From Natronococcus sp. CG52 (GTDB lineage Archaea; Halobacteriota; Halobacteria; Halobacteriales; Natrialbaceae), in the NCBI RefSeq assembly GCF_023913515.1, contig NZ_CP099391.1, positions 2,294,001 to 2,358,000 of the forward strand: DNA of 64,000 bases, in the 5' to 3' direction. Shown piece after piece: positions 26,465-35,763 of this stretch. Position 1 is the stretch's first letter, and every line of letters starts with the position of its first letter. Both the position numbers and the translations under genes were made by a program. The notes beneath the pieces were generated by a model. The model did not search any database, had not been told where the DNA came from, and worked only from the letters and a program-made list of their open reading frames with translations.

Positions 26465-26695
26465 TCAGTTCACTCGGAACGGGTTGTCCTCGTCGCCTCC
26501 GTCTTTGCCGTCTCCGTCGCTCTCCTCGTCGCTCTCGTACGGTTTTCGGGCGGTGATCGTCACGGACGCCTCCGGATCGTCCTCGTCGGCCCACGGGCTA
26601 TCGTAGGCCGAAATCTCGAGGTCGGTGACGTCCCAGCCTTCGGCTTCGACGAGTTCGACGAGGCGACGCTGGTCGGCGAGCATCTCCTTATCCAT
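26465..26695 (-). CDS. Small acidic haloarchaeal protein of unknown function
   Basis: 76 aa, ATG 26695. MDKEMLADQRRLVELVEAEGWDVTDLEISAYDSPWADEDDPEASVTITARKPYE looks like a compact alpha-beta fold followed by a disordered acidic tail DEESDGDGKDGGDEDNPFRVN. No catalytic motif. Composition and codon use fit a real gene. It is convergent with rtcB, with only 1 bp between stops, and follows the HTH-10 regulator on its strand. Function not inferred. Confidence 0.65.
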   Translation of the reverse strand: MDKEMLADQRRLVELVEAEGWDVTDLEISAYDSPWADEDDPEASVTITARKPYESDEESDGDGKDGGDEDNPFRVN

Positions 26696-26753
26696 AGCGG
26701 GCCTTCGACACCGACGGTGGTAGGTGTTCTGCCGGAGCGGGCCAGCGAAACGG

Positions 26754-27422
26754 TCACTCGTCGACCTCGGAGTCGGCGACGCCGACCGCCTCCTCGACGA
26801 GAGATCGATGTGCCCGCCGCAACCGCTCGGACAGCGCCTGATGCGAAATTCCGAGTTCGCTCGACAGTCCCTCCATATCGATCGTTCGCGGGATGTCGTA
26901 GTAGCCGTGATCCAGCGCCGAGACCAGCGTCTCGTGCTGGGCGTCGGTCAGATCGAAGCGACTGTGGCGGGTCTCGTCGAGTCGGTGGATCTTCTGGAGT
27001 TCGATCGACACTCCCTGATCCGTCGCGAACTCGTAGGTCCGGGACAGCACGTCTCGTTCCGGGAAGAGCGCGCGAAAGCGCCACTGCGTGTCCTCGACCG
27101 TGGCGTCGAGTACCGTCGACCGGTCTCCGGTCAGCAACTGGAGGACGACGGTGACGTCGTCGGTCCAGTCCATCGCGTACAGGCGCTCGTCACCGAGATC
27201 GGAGAGCAGTTCGGCCCGCTCGACGCTCGAATCCGTCGCGAGGGCGTCGTCGGCGTCCTCGAGCGTCGACTCGTCGCCGAGAAGCCAGACGTAGGGCATG
27301 ACGCGGTCGGGATCGTAGGCGATGACGCGCTCGATCTCGACGCCGAGACCGGTCGTGGCATCGAGCGTCTGCCACAGTGCGAACTCCTCGGCGGGAACGG
27401 TGAGTTCGGCGATGGTACTCAT
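26754..27422 (-). CDS. HTH-10 (bacterio-opsin activator-like) transcriptional regulator
   Basis: 222 aa from the ATG at 27422 (MSTIAELTVPAEEFALWQTLD). It is a paralogue of the regulator at 10388-11071: same N-terminal start, similar middle domain, and near-identical recognition helix region LGISHQALSERLRRAHRSL. C-terminal HTH-10 domain: LTDAQHETLVSALDHGYYDIPRTIDMEGLSSELGISHQALSERLRRAHR. Haloarchaeal DNA-binding regulator with unknown signal and targets. Single gene; the small acidic protein downstream may be cotranscribed. Confidence 0.87.
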   Translation of the reverse strand: MSTIAELTVPAEEFALWQTLDATTGLGVEIERVIAYDPDRVMPYVWLLGDESTLEDADDALATDSSVERAELLSDLGDERLYAMDWTDDVTVVLQLLTGDRSTVLDATVEDTQWRFRALFPERDVLSRTYEFATDQGVSIELQKIHRLDETRHSRFDLTDAQHETLVSALDHGYYDIPRTIDMEGLSSELGISHQALSERLRRAHRSLVEEAVGVADSEVDE

Positions 27423-27590
27423 AGCAGTGCTCACAACCTCCGTCCTCAAGAGTTATACACCACCGCCGCCGCGCCGACGCGGCGCTCGCACTACCGAATG
27501 AGCGGCGCCGGCGTGGCGACCGCGGCGTGACGCGCCGATCCGCCGACCTTCGAAACCAAAACAAGTTACATCGGTGTGGGTTTTCCGGCG

Positions 27591-27598
27591 TATTTAAG
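27591..27598 (+). promoter_or_regulatory. TATA box for moaA
   Basis: TATTTAAG lies 25-32 bp upstream of the ATG at 27623; the predicted transcription start is close to the ATG. Sequence match and spacing are good for a haloarchaeal promoter. Confidence 0.6.
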
Positions 27599-27622
27599 CA
27601 GTTTCACCTGCAAAGGGTGAGT

Positions 27623-28612
27623 ATGCTCACCGACGAGTTCGGGCGCGAGGTGACTGGGGTTCGGATCTCGCTCACCGATCGGTGCAACTTCGACTGCATC
27701 TACTGTCACAACGAGGGGCTCGGAGACACCCGTGGTCCGATGGATCCACAGGACGACGAGATGACCGCCGACGACGTCGTTCGCTTCCTCGAGGTTGCCG
27801 CCGAGTTCGGCGTCGACTCGGTCAAGTTCACCGGCGGCGAACCCATGCTCCGACAGGATCTCGAGGAGATCATCGAACGCACGCCCGACCAGATGGAGGT
27901 CTCACTGACGACGAACGGCACGTTTCTCCCCGGCCGGGCCGAGGACCTCGTCGACGCAGGCTTAGAGCGAGTCAACGTCTCCCAGGACGCGCTCGATCCC
28001 GAGGACTTCGCCGCCGTGACCAAGAGCGGCGCGTACGAGAAGGTACTCGAGGGCGTCGACGCCGCGCTCGAGGCCGGACTCGACCCGGTCAAACTCAATA
28101 TGGTCGTCTTCGAGCACACGGCGGGTTACGTGCCGGAGATGGTCGACCACGTCGCGGAAAACGAGGGACTGCAGCTGCAACTGATCGAGTACATGCCCGA
28201 ACTCACCGGCAAGCCGGAGTGGAACATCGACATCCAGCGGGTCCACGACTGGCTCGCCGAGCAGGCCGACGAGATCGAACGCCGCGAGATGCACGACCGG
28301 AAACGGTACTGGGTCAGTAGCGACAACGGCGACGGGCGAGGGATGGTCGAGATCGTCGACCCCGTCGAGAACCCCACCTTCTGCGCGAACTGCCACCGCG
28401 TCCGGGTCACCCACCAGGGCTACCTGAAGGGCTGTCTCAACCGCAACGACGACCTTCGGCCGATGGGCGAGATGTCCAAGGCCGAGATCCGCGAGGCCTA
28501 CCGCGAGGTCGTCGCGAACAGGGTCCCCTACTACGGCGAGTACATGATCAAGAACGACGACGACGAGTGGGAGGTCAACGACGAGTACATCGAGGAGTAC
28601 GCCGAGGTGTAG
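27623..28612 (+). CDS. moaA: GTP 3',8-cyclase MoaA (molybdenum cofactor synthesis)
   Basis: 329 aa from the ATG at 27623 ([23 protein letters not shown]). Radical SAM motif CNFDCIYC (CxxxCxxC) binds the first [4Fe-4S]; the C-terminal triad [19 protein letters not shown] binds the second. [14 protein letters not shown] is the SAM-binding GGEP motif. It converts GTP to the cyclic intermediate that MoaC turns into cPMP. The usual C-terminal double glycine of bacterial MoaA is not evident (ends EEYAEV), as in other archaea. Single gene with its own TATA box. Confidence 0.95.
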   Translation: MLTDEFGREVTGVRISLTDRCNFDCIYCHNEGLGDTRGPMDPQDDEMTADDVVRFLEVAAEFGVDSVKFTGGEPMLRQDLEEIIERTPDQMEVSLTTNGTFLPGRAEDLVDAGLERVNVSQDALDPEDFAAVTKSGAYEKVLEGVDAALEAGLDPVKLNMVVFEHTAGYVPEMVDHVAENEGLQLQLIEYMPELTGKPEWNIDIQRVHDWLAEQADEIERREMHDRKRYWVSSDNGDGRGMVEIVDPVENPTFCANCHRVRVTHQGYLKGCLNRNDDLRPMGEMSKAEIREAYREVVANRVPYYGEYMIKNDDDEWEVNDEYIEEYAEV

Positions 28613-28657
28613 TCAGCGACTCCGGGTAGCGGTAGTGGGAATCTATTTTGGCGCGTG

Positions 28658-29206
28658 TCAGCGCCTGTGTGGTCGGTTTCGCCGACCCGATGTCGAACCC
28701 TTCGACCGCCGGCTGCCGAATCCGACGACGATGAGTACCGCTGCGACCACCAGCAGCACTACTGCAGCGATCGGCTGTCCCTCGCCTCCGACGACGTAGA
28801 CCGCGTAACCGGCCGTCCCCGACAGCAGGCCGACTAGCAGACTCGAGACGATTTGCACCGCCTCGAGCCGGCTCGTCTCGGCTTCCCGGCCGAGCTGATC
28901 GCCGAGGTCGACGGCGCCGTGACCGACGTCCCAGGCGACGACCGTCGCGACCGTTCCGACGACGGTCGGCTCGACCGCGAGCGTCTCGATCCCGCCTGCG
29001 ACGACGCCGAAGAAGAGCACGATCCCCCCGGCGTCGACCGCCCGGCGGTGGCCGCGTCCCAGGCCGGCGGCAAGGATCACGAACCCGAATGCGGCGAACG
29101 CGAGTCCGCCGGGCGTCCCGATCCCGGCGGCGAAGACGGTGACGAGGCCGGCGAGACCCGCGACGACGCTCGAACGGACCGCCGGCCGGCGCGTGATCTC
29201 GGTCAT
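28658..29206 (-). CDS. Membrane protein of the DUF58 operon (DUF7519-like)
   Basis: 182 aa. Five to six hydrophobic helices starting at SSVVAGLAGLVTVFAAGIG and ending AAVVLLVVAAVLIVVGFGSRR, with a basic arginine-rich tail inside the cell. No soluble domain. It is the third gene of an operon, overlapping the DUF58 gene by four bases. In haloarchaea this type of protein accompanies DUF58/DUF4129 proteins; its role is unknown, presumably assembly in the membrane. Confidence 0.7.
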   Translation of the reverse strand: MTEITRRPAVRSSVVAGLAGLVTVFAAGIGTPGGLAFAAFGFVILAAGLGRGHRRAVDAGGIVLFFGVVAGGIETLAVEPTVVGTVATVVAWDVGHGAVDLGDQLGREAETSRLEAVQIVSSLLVGLLSGTAGYAVYVVGGEGQPIAAVVLLVVAAVLIVVGFGSRRSKGSTSGRRNRPHRR

Positions 29207-31167
29207 CGGCGACCACCCGCGGAGTGGCGGGCGAACACGTCGTCGATCGATTCGTCGGCGGGCCAGTCGACGACCGGGATTCCCGCGCGCTGCAGGTCGA
29301 ACCGTCGAACGCGGCGGGCGACGCGAGCCAGCCGTTCGCCGGCGGTCTCGTCGGCCGTCGGATCCGGACTGACGACGGTGACCGGGTGTCCGTGCGCGTC
29401 GAGTCGGCGGGTGACGTCCGCCGACACGTAGTCACAGAGCGGCGTGAGGAGGACGATCTGCGTCTCCGCCGAGAGTCGCCGCCTGATCGTTCGTAGCTGC
29501 CAGAGCCACCGTCCCTCGTCAGCAGGCGGCGACGCCGAGAACTGCGGATGCGTCGCGAGCAACTCCGCGAACTGGACCTCGTGGTGGCGGCCCGACGCGG
29601 GCGCGAGCCAGCACGCGTCCCCGACCGATTCCGTGCTGTCGTCCCTGGCGACCGGGCCGAGCCCGGCGAGTCCGACGGTGTCGCCCTCGGCGAGCAGCGA
29701 GGCGGCGATCCGTCCCGCGGCGGCGACCGACCGATCGATGGCGTGAGTGGCGTCGGATTCCGGGGCGAGGTAGGCCGCCTTCCGCGCGTCGACGACCACG
29801 ACGACGCGCGCCGCCCGCTCCTCGTGGAACTCGAGCGTCGCGAGGTCGCCCGTCTTGGCGTGGCGGTTCCAGTCGACCCTGGAGAGCGGATCGCCCTTGC
29901 GGTACTCCCGAACGGAGTGAAACGTCGTTCCCGACCCCCCTTCGGTCGTCCGGAGCCGGCCCGAGAAGGAGGTCGCCGTCGCTCGTAGCGGGACGGGCGC
30001 CGCGACCGGTCGCAGTTCCGGTTCGCAGACGATCGTCGTCTCGCTGCCGACCAGGTACTCGCGCTCGGTCGACCGCGAGAGGTCGCGCACGACCGCGAGC
30101 GCGGGGTCGAACACGTGATTGCCGCGCCCGACGGTGGCGGTGTACTCGAGGGAGACCGACTCGCCGGGCCGCAACGCGGTGCCAAGCCGGCTCGAGCCGT
30201 CGGTGACTGCCAGTCCCGAGGGGACGCCATCGACGAACCGGAGGTCGGGGACGAACCCGTCGCGCTCGTTCGTGATCGTCACGGTGACGTCGACCTCGTC
30301 GCCGGGCACCGGTTCGTCGTCGCTCAACTGGCGGTCGACCGAAAGCTCGAGTTCGGGGGGCTCGAGCGCGCGAGCGAAGGCGGCGTAACCGACGCCGACG
30401 ACGCCGGCGAGCACGACGGCGGGGGATTCGGAGACGACGCCGATACCGACGGCGAACAGCGCGACGACACTGATCCCGTACCAGTAGTCGGTCGAGCGCT
30501 CCCGCGTGCGAGTGACGCCATCGACGGTCTTCGTCGTGGTTCGTGCCGCACGATCGGTGTCGTCGCGTTCGTCGTCAGTTCGATCGTACCGCGGCAGGGA
30601 CCGCGCTGCGGCGTCGCCGGTCTCGTACCCGATCGCGGCGATAGCGGCGACTGCGCGTCGAACCTGGGTGTAGAAACGGCTCTTGCGGCTGGCGACGGCC
30701 GCTAGTCGGTCACGAACCGATCGCGATGGGGGCTCGATCGAGGACGAGAGGAACGCGGCCGCCACCGGATCGTCGGTCCAGGTTCCGTCCTCGAGTTGCT
30801 GGGTGGCTTCTTCCTCCGTGCGGCCGTCGAAGCGGGTGAGGGCGGCGATCGCTGCCGCCCGCAGTCCGTCGGTCGTTCGTCGGCTGGTGGGCGTATAGCT
30901 GGTCTTGGCCGTTCGAAACGCGCCGATCGATTCGGCCAGCGTCTCGCCGGGAACGGGAACGGCGGTTCGACGCTCGGGATCCGGCGTCGGTGTGCGGTTC
31001 GCGTCACCGCGGTTGAGAAGCGACCTGATCCCGATCACGACCGCGAGCAGACCGACGATGACAGCGATCGATTGGGAGAGAGCGATCTCGAGTACGCCGA
31101 ACAGGGCCGCGACGCCGGCGGTGAACGCGGCCAGGCCCAGCACGAGCAGCGTCGGTCGGACGTTCAC
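29203..31167 (-). CDS. DUF58 domain protein with membrane anchors
   Basis: 654 aa. Two N-terminal helices, a cytoplasmic segment (about 40-225), two more helices near 228-265, then beta-rich domains and a DUF58/von Willebrand A-like region (residues about 395-590): FHSVREYRKGDPLSRVDWNRHAKTGDLATLEFHEERAARVVVVVDARKA contains the R-x-GD-x-x-R-x-DW motif and the metal-site-like VVVDARK. Such proteins usually partner a MoxR AAA ATPase in protein maturation, but none is encoded here. Overlaps both neighbours by four bases. Confidence 0.85.
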   Translation of the reverse strand: MNVRPTLLVLGLAAFTAGVAALFGVLEIALSQSIAVIVGLLAVVIGIRSLLNRGDANRTPTPDPERRTAVPVPGETLAESIGAFRTAKTSYTPTSRRTTDGLRAAAIAALTRFDGRTEEEATQQLEDGTWTDDPVAAAFLSSSIEPPSRSVRDRLAAVASRKSRFYTQVRRAVAAIAAIGYETGDAAARSLPRYDRTDDERDDTDRAARTTTKTVDGVTRTRERSTDYWYGISVVALFAVGIGVVSESPAVVLAGVVGVGYAAFARALEPPELELSVDRQLSDDEPVPGDEVDVTVTITNERDGFVPDLRFVDGVPSGLAVTDGSSRLGTALRPGESVSLEYTATVGRGNHVFDPALAVVRDLSRSTEREYLVGSETTIVCEPELRPVAAPVPLRATATSFSGRLRTTEGGSGTTFHSVREYRKGDPLSRVDWNRHAKTGDLATLEFHEERAARVVVVVDARKAAYLAPESDATHAIDRSVAAAGRIAASLLAEGDTVGLAGLGPVARDDSTESVGDACWLAPASGRHHEVQFAELLATHPQFSASPPADEGRWLWQLRTIRRRLSAETQIVLLTPLCDYVSADVTRRLDAHGHPVTVVSPDPTADETAGERLARVARRVRRFDLQRAGIPVVDWPADESIDDVFARHSAGGRR

Positions 31168-32132
31168 GTCGAACCACCGCCGTCGGTGATCCTGCGGTCG
31201 TCTCCAGTATCGGCCGACTCCGATTCGTCTCGAGCGTACTCGGTCTCGATCCGGCGAAGGACCGAGACCGCACGCTCCTCCATCGCTGCCGTGGTTTCGA
31301 CGTCGCCGTACCTGACGTCCTCGAACAGCCGGGTGAGTTCCTCGACGTGGTCGCGCTCGAGTCCGGCGTCGACGGCCGCGTCGGCGAACTCGCGCGGCGT
31401 ACTCGACTCGGGACGCTCGACCTCGAGCAGGGCTGTCATCTCCCGCCAGGCGCGATACACCTCGTTGTCGACGGCGGTCCCTTCGTCGATTCGATCGGCC
31501 GCGCGACCGGCGGCGGAGCCGACCGCGGCGGCCTCCGCCTCCTCCGTCGTCGGTGCGGCGGCGCCCGGTTCGGCTACCGCTCCGTCGGTCCCGCCGGAAT
31601 CGCGTGAGAGCAACACTCCGCCGACGAAGACGGCGGCGAGCAGCGCCAGAACCACGAGCAACGGACTGGTCGGCATCGAACTGCCGTCGTCACCGGATCC
31701 CGGTTCACCACCGTCGCCGGGAACGACGGGGGATTCGTTGGCCGGTTCCTGGGGAGAGACGTTCGACGAGAGAACGACGTCGCCCGCGGTCACGAGTCCG
31801 TACGCCAGTACGACGGTGACGAGGGCGACGATCAGGCCGATCGCGATCAGTTTCACCGCCTCTCGCCGATTCGCGAGGAGGTACCAGACGACGACGACCG
31901 CGACGAGGGCGACCACCACGTAGACGAGGTACTCGAGGAAGGGTGGAATCTCGCCGCTCCCAGAGGGATCCGCCGGCGGCGGTTGGCCGGTACCGGAGCC
32001 GGAACCACCACCGCCGGTCCCGCCGGAACCGCCGGTCTCGAGCGGAGAGCGGACGGTCGCCGCTGCCAGCGCGATCGCGACGATTCCCGCGACGGCGGCG
32101 ACGAGCCGGATGAATGGTTCCCTTCGTGACAC
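31164..32132 (-). CDS. DUF4129 domain membrane protein
   Basis: 322 aa with a GTG start at 32132 (MSRREPFIRLVAAVAGIVAIAL). A signal-like helix is followed by a Gly/Ser/Thr-rich external stretch, three more helices (about 65-85, 95-117 and 160-180), a cytoplasmic linker, and the C-terminal DUF4129 domain VYRAWREMTALLEVERPESSTPREFADAAVDAGLERDHVEELTRLFEDVRYG, a transglutaminase-associated module. First gene of the operon with DUF58 and DUF7519-like proteins. Function is probably envelope protein processing together with DUF58, but substrates are unknown. Confidence 0.82.
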   Translation of the reverse strand: MSRREPFIRLVAAVAGIVAIALAAATVRSPLETGGSGGTGGGGSGSGTGQPPPADPSGSGEIPPFLEYLVYVVVALVAVVVVWYLLANRREAVKLIAIGLIVALVTVVLAYGLVTAGDVVLSSNVSPQEPANESPVVPGDGGEPGSGDDGSSMPTSPLLVVLALLAAVFVGGVLLSRDSGGTDGAVAEPGAAAPTTEEAEAAAVGSAAGRAADRIDEGTAVDNEVYRAWREMTALLEVERPESSTPREFADAAVDAGLERDHVEELTRLFEDVRYGDVETTAAMEERAVSVLRRIETEYARDESESADTGDDRRITDGGGST

Positions 32133-32239
32133 TCGTTACGGTCGGTACGAACGCGACGGTAATAAGCGGAGGTCCTTCGTTCCCGGCGGACGGCCGACAG
32201 CTCCCTTTCGAGGGGCGCTTTCCGTCGCCATTCGTTGCG

Positions 32240-32247
32240 CTTAAGTA
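32240..32247 (+). promoter_or_regulatory. TATA box before tRNA-Ser and the ribosomal operon
   Basis: CTTAAGTA lies 81-88 bp before tRNA-Ser. Predicted start is near 32270, giving a short leader with a perfect hairpin GGGGAC-GCA-GTCCCC (32282-32296) before the tRNA. No other clear TATA box separates the tRNA from uS13, so the tRNA may be processed from the operon transcript (inference). Confidence 0.5.
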
Positions 32248-32327
32248 CCCATCGCCGATAGGTTTGCATGCAATACGTGCAGGGGACGCAGTCCCCGAGT
32301 CCGGACGGGCGACGATAGACAAACGGT

Positions 32328-32410
32328 GTCGTGGTAGCCAAGCGGCCCAAGGCGCATGGTTGCTAACCATGTGGCGTCAAGCCTCCGGGGTTCGAATCCC
32401 CGCCACGACG
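32328..32410 (+). tRNA. tRNA-Ser (GCT)
   Basis: Acceptor stem GTCGTGG (32328-32334) pairs with CCACGAC (32403-32409), discriminator G 32410. Anticodon arm CATGG-TTGCTAA-CCATG gives anticodon GCT (codons AGC/AGU, serine). A long variable arm (GTGGCGTCAAGCCTCC region) confirms a class II serine tRNA, and the T arm reads GGGGTTCGAATCCCC. No intron and no encoded CCA. Confidence 0.97.
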
Positions 32411-32483
32411 TCGGTTTCACTCGACCGGCACTTCAGCCGGTCGTCTTTGCAACGCGCGCACACCAGACACACATACACAACAC

Positions 32484-33002
32484 ATGAGCGAGGAAGAACC
32501 TCAAGAACAAGAGGACGAAGACCTTCAGTACTTCGTCCGCATCGGTCAAACCGACCTCGACGGGACGAAGTCCGTCGAGCGCTCGCTCTCGGAGATGAAC
32601 GGGATCGGTCGACGGACCGCCCGAATCATCGCCAACGAAGCGGGCGTCGACCGAACGGCGACGTTCGGCCGACTCGACGACGACGTCATCGACGAGGTCG
32701 TCGAAACCGTAGAGAACTACGCTGACGAAGTCCCGAACTGGCTCAACAACCGCCAGCACGACTTCTACTCCGGTGAGACGAGCCACGAGATCGGGAACGA
32801 TCTCCAGTTGACCCGGCAGCACGACATCAACCGGATGAAGATGATCGACTCCTACAAGGGATCGCGCCACAAGCGCGGTCAGAAGGTTCGCGGTCAGCGA
32901 ACCAAGTCCACGGGTCGTACCGAGGGCACCATCGGAGTCAACGTCGAAGAGATCCGCGAAGAACAGGCAGAGGAAGCTGCCGCCGAGGAGGATGACGAAT
33001 AA
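32484..33002 (+). CDS. rps13: 30S ribosomal protein uS13
   Basis: 172 aa. After an acidic N-terminus ([14 protein letters not shown]) the S13 core begins: [40 protein letters not shown], then the conserved basic tail [27 protein letters not shown] and an acidic end [10 protein letters not shown]. It binds 16S rRNA in the head of the small subunit and bridges to the large subunit. First protein gene of the operon, 73 bp after tRNA-Ser; the stop overlaps the next ATG by one base (TAATG). Confidence 0.97.
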   Translation: MSEEEPQEQEDEDLQYFVRIGQTDLDGTKSVERSLSEMNGIGRRTARIIANEAGVDRTATFGRLDDDVIDEVVETVENYADEVPNWLNNRQHDFYSGETSHEIGNDLQLTRQHDINRMKMIDSYKGSRHKRGQKVRGQRTKSTGRTEGTIGVNVEEIREEQAEEAAAEEDDE

Positions 33003-33523
33003 TGCCGCTCGGAACTGACACCAAACAGTACGAGACGCCGAACCACCCGTACCAGGGAGAGCGCATTTCGGACGAGCACTCGCTGGTCGACCGCTACGGC
33101 CTCAGCAACAAAGAAGAGCTCTGGCGAGCGCAGTCCGAGCTTCGTTCCTACCGGCGCGAGGCCCGCGACCTGCTCGGTCAGGCCCAGGACGACGAGATCG
33201 TTATTCGTCGCTCCGAGGAGTTCCTCGGGCGACTCAAGCGCGTCGGCATTCTCGACGAAGCGGACGAACTCGGCGACGTCCTCAGTCTCGAAATCGAGGA
33301 CGTCCTCGAGCGTCGTCTCCAGACCGTCGCCTACCGCAAGGGGCTCGCCAACACCACCCAGCAGGCCCGGCAGTTCATCACGCACGGGCACATCGTGGTC
33401 GACGGCCAGCGCCACTGCATCCCGTCGTACGTCGTCGACGTCGACGAGGAAGACCTCGTCGCCTTCGAGGAGAACAGTCCACTTGCAGACGAACTCCACC
33501 CGGAACGGGCGGAGGGTCAATAA
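33002..33523 (+). CDS. rps4: 30S ribosomal protein uS4
   Basis: 173 aa. S4 RNA-binding domain at [46 protein letters not shown], preceded by the archaeal-type N-terminal segment [28 protein letters not shown] primary 16S rRNA binder that nucleates small-subunit body assembly. Start ATG overlaps the uS13 stop; the uS11 gene follows after one base, consistent with tight translational coupling. Confidence 0.97.
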   Translation: MPLGTDTKQYETPNHPYQGERISDEHSLVDRYGLSNKEELWRAQSELRSYRREARDLLGQAQDDEIVIRRSEEFLGRLKRVGILDEADELGDVLSLEIEDVLERRLQTVAYRKGLANTTQQARQFITHGHIVVDGQRHCIPSYVVDVDEEDLVAFEENSPLADELHPERAEGQ

Positions 33524-33524
33524 C

Positions 33525-33914
33525 ATGAGTCAGGACGACGATAAGTGGGGAGTCGCCCACGTGCACGCATCGTTCAACAACACGGTCATGACCGTGACCG
33601 ACCTCACGGGCGCGGAGACGATCGCCAAGTCCAGCGGTGGCACGGCGGTCAAGCAGAACCGCGACGAGGCGTCGCCGTACGCGGCCATGCAGATGGCCGA
33701 GTCCGTCGCCGAGGAGGTCAAGGCTGCCGGCATCACGGGTCTGCACGTTCGCGTGCGTGGCCCCGGCGGCAACCTGCAGAAGTCCCCCGGACCCGGCGCA
33801 CAGGCGACGATCCGCGCGCTCGCCCGCTCGGGCATCGAGATCGGTCGCATCGAAGACGTCACGCCGATCCCGCACGACGGATCGCGCGCGCCGAAAGGGA
33901 AGGGCGGCTACTAA
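33525..33914 (+). CDS. rps11: 30S ribosomal protein uS11
   Basis: 129 aa from the ATG at 33525 ([32 protein letters not shown]). S11 motifs are complete: [22 protein letters not shown] and [54 protein letters not shown]. It binds the 16S platform near the P/E site. Third in the operon, one base after uS4 and 3 bp before rpoD. Confidence 0.97.
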   Translation: MSQDDDKWGVAHVHASFNNTVMTVTDLTGAETIAKSSGGTAVKQNRDEASPYAAMQMAESVAEEVKAAGITGLHVRVRGPGGNLQKSPGPGAQATIRALARSGIEIGRIEDVTPIPHDGSRAPKGKGGY

Positions 33915-33917
33915 CCC

Positions 33918-34667
33918 ATGAGTGAAGAGTACGACGTCGAGTTCGTCGAACGCGAGGATCGCGAGGCGCGGTTCCTCGTCCGTGGGGTGACGCCCGCGTT
34001 CGCCAACGGCATCCGTCGCGCAATGGTCGCCGACGTGCCGACAATGGCGATCGACACCGTCCGGTTCATCGAGAACTCGTCGGTCATGTTCGACGAGCAG
34101 ATCGCACTCCGGTTCGGGCTCGTCCCGCTGACGACGCCTCCCGAAGGCGAGTTCGTCGAGGACGATACCGTCACACTCTCAATCGACGTCGAAGGACCGG
34201 CCACCGCATACTCCGGCGATCTCGTCTCGAACGACGACCTCGTCCAGCCTGCGGACGAGAACGTCCCGATCATCGAACTCAAGGACGGACAGCGTCTCGA
34301 GGCCGAGGCGGACGCCGTGATCGAGCGCGGGAAGAATCACGCGAAACATCAGGGCGGCGTTGCGGTCGGCTACCGACACCTCCAGCGCGTGGAGGTCGTC
34401 GACGACCTGCCGGAGTTCGAAGAGCAGGAGTCCCAGATCGTCCGCGGCGTGATCGAAGAGGACGGCGAACTCGTGTCGACGTCCGAGTTCGACCACGACC
34501 TCTCGAAGCGATATCCGGGCAAGGAAGTCCGGACCGAGGACGTCCCGAACGCCTTCGTCTTCCACGTGGAGACGGACGGATCGTTCACGATCGAGGAACT
34601 GGTCACGCGAGCCGCGGACACGATCGAGGCGCGTGCGACCGAGCTCGAAGAAGCAGTACAGCTATAA
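33918..34667 (+). CDS. rpoD: DNA-directed RNA polymerase subunit D (Rpo3)
   Basis: 249 aa. Alpha-like dimerisation domain: [53 protein letters not shown], an insertion domain, and the C-terminal dimerisation helix. Together with RpoL it forms the platform on which RNA polymerase assembles. The protein contains no cysteine at all, so the [4Fe-4S] cluster found in some archaeal RpoD insertion domains cannot form. Sits between uS11 and tRNA-Leu/eL18 in the ribosomal operon, as in other haloarchaea. Confidence 0.97.
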   Translation: MSEEYDVEFVEREDREARFLVRGVTPAFANGIRRAMVADVPTMAIDTVRFIENSSVMFDEQIALRFGLVPLTTPPEGEFVEDDTVTLSIDVEGPATAYSGDLVSNDDLVQPADENVPIIELKDGQRLEAEADAVIERGKNHAKHQGGVAVGYRHLQRVEVVDDLPEFEEQESQIVRGVIEEDGELVSTSEFDHDLSKRYPGKEVRTEDVPNAFVFHVETDGSFTIEELVTRAADTIEARATELEEAVQL

Positions 34668-34803
34668 ACTAACATGAACCGACGCCCCCAATCCCATATC
34701 GCCGAAGCCGCCTTCGCCAGCGCCGTGTGCAACGAGACTGGCGAGGCTTCGGCAGTCGGAATCGAAAGGGGTTTGAAGGGGCGACGGGTAGACAGAAGTG
34801 CGA

Positions 34804-34888
34804 GCAGGGATAGCCAAGTCAGGCCAACGGCGCAGCGTTCAGGGCGCTGTCTCGTAGGAGTCCGCAGGTTCAAATCCTGCTCCCTGCA
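34804..34888 (+). tRNA. tRNA-Leu (CAG)
   Basis: Acceptor stem GCAGGGA (34804-34810) pairs with TCCCTGC (34881-34887), discriminator A 34888. Anticodon arm CAGCG-TTCAGGG-CGCTG gives anticodon CAG (codon CUG, leucine). The long variable arm (TCTCGTAGGAGTC) and T arm CAGGTTCAAATCCTG fit a class II leucine tRNA. It is embedded in the operon between rpoD and eL18; no strong TATA box was seen just upstream, so processing from the operon mRNA is likely. Confidence 0.97.
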
Positions 34889-34966
34889 TCACTTCTATCA
34901 GACCGATTCAACGATCGGCGAGACGGTTCCACGTGTCGCCGAGTTTGCAGTACTTGGAGGAAATCA

Positions 34967-35320
34967 ATGAGTAGCAAAACGAACCCGAGGCTCAACGATC
35001 TCATCGCCGAGCTGAAGTCGACGTCCCGCGAGACGGACGCCGACGTCTGGCGAGACGTTGCGGATCGACTCGAGAAGCCCCGTCGAACCCACGCTGAGGT
35101 GAACCTGGGCCGCATCGAGCGATACGCACGTGAAGAAGAGACCGTCGTCGTTCCCGGCAAGGTGCTGGGATCCGGCGCACTACAGAAGAATGTCACCGTC
35201 GCCGCCGTCAACTTCTCGTCGTCCGCAGAGACGAAGATCGACCAGGTTGGTGACACAGTACCGCTCGAGCAAGTGCTCGAAGAGAACCCGGAAGGATCCG
35301 ACGTACGGGTGATTCGATGA
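34967..35320 (+). CDS. rpl18e: 50S ribosomal protein eL18
   Basis: 117 aa ([72 protein letters not shown]). The archaeal/eukaryotic L18e domain is complete. Large-subunit protein contacting 23S rRNA. A ribosome binding site GGAGG lies 5-10 bp upstream (TTGGAGGAAATCAATG), sensible because the preceding tRNA uncouples translation. Overlaps uL13 by four bases (ATGA). Confidence 0.97.
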   Translation: MSSKTNPRLNDLIAELKSTSRETDADVWRDVADRLEKPRRTHAEVNLGRIERYAREEETVVVPGKVLGSGALQKNVTVAAVNFSSSAETKIDQVGDTVPLEQVLEENPEGSDVRVIR

Positions 35321-35763
35321 GTATCGCAGAATTCGACGCGGACGTCGTCGTCGACGCCCGTGACTGTATTCTCGGCCGCGTCGCCAGTCAGGCCGCACAG
35401 CGCGCCCTCGACGGCGAGCGTGTCGCAATCGTCAACGCCGAAGACGCAGTGATCACCGGCGACAAGGAGGACATCTTCGGAACCTACCAGAAGCGACTGC
35501 AGCTCGGCTCCGACAGCGGGCCGTACTACCCCCGCCGACCGGATACGATCTTCAAGCGATCCGTTCGCGGGATGCTGCCGTACAAGAAACAGCGTGGTCG
35601 CGACGCGCTCGATAACGTCCGCGTATACGTCGGCAACCCCTACGAGGACGACGACCGCGAGACCGAAGTCCTCGAGGACACGTCGCTGGATCGACTCTCG
35701 AACATTCGCTTCGTGCACCTGCACGAGGTCAGCGAACAGTTAGGTGCTAACGTCACATGGTAA
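35317..35763 (+). CDS. rpl13: 50S ribosomal protein uL13
   Basis: 148 aa. Core motif [42 protein letters not shown], then [46 protein letters not shown]. It binds 23S rRNA domain II-VI contacts early in large-subunit assembly. Overlaps eL18 by four bases and uS9 by seven, indicating strong translational coupling. Confidence 0.97.
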   Translation: MSIAEFDADVVVDARDCILGRVASQAAQRALDGERVAIVNAEDAVITGDKEDIFGTYQKRLQLGSDSGPYYPRRPDTIFKRSVRGMLPYKKQRGRDALDNVRVYVGNPYEDDDRETEVLEDTSLDRLSNIRFVHLHEVSEQLGANVTW

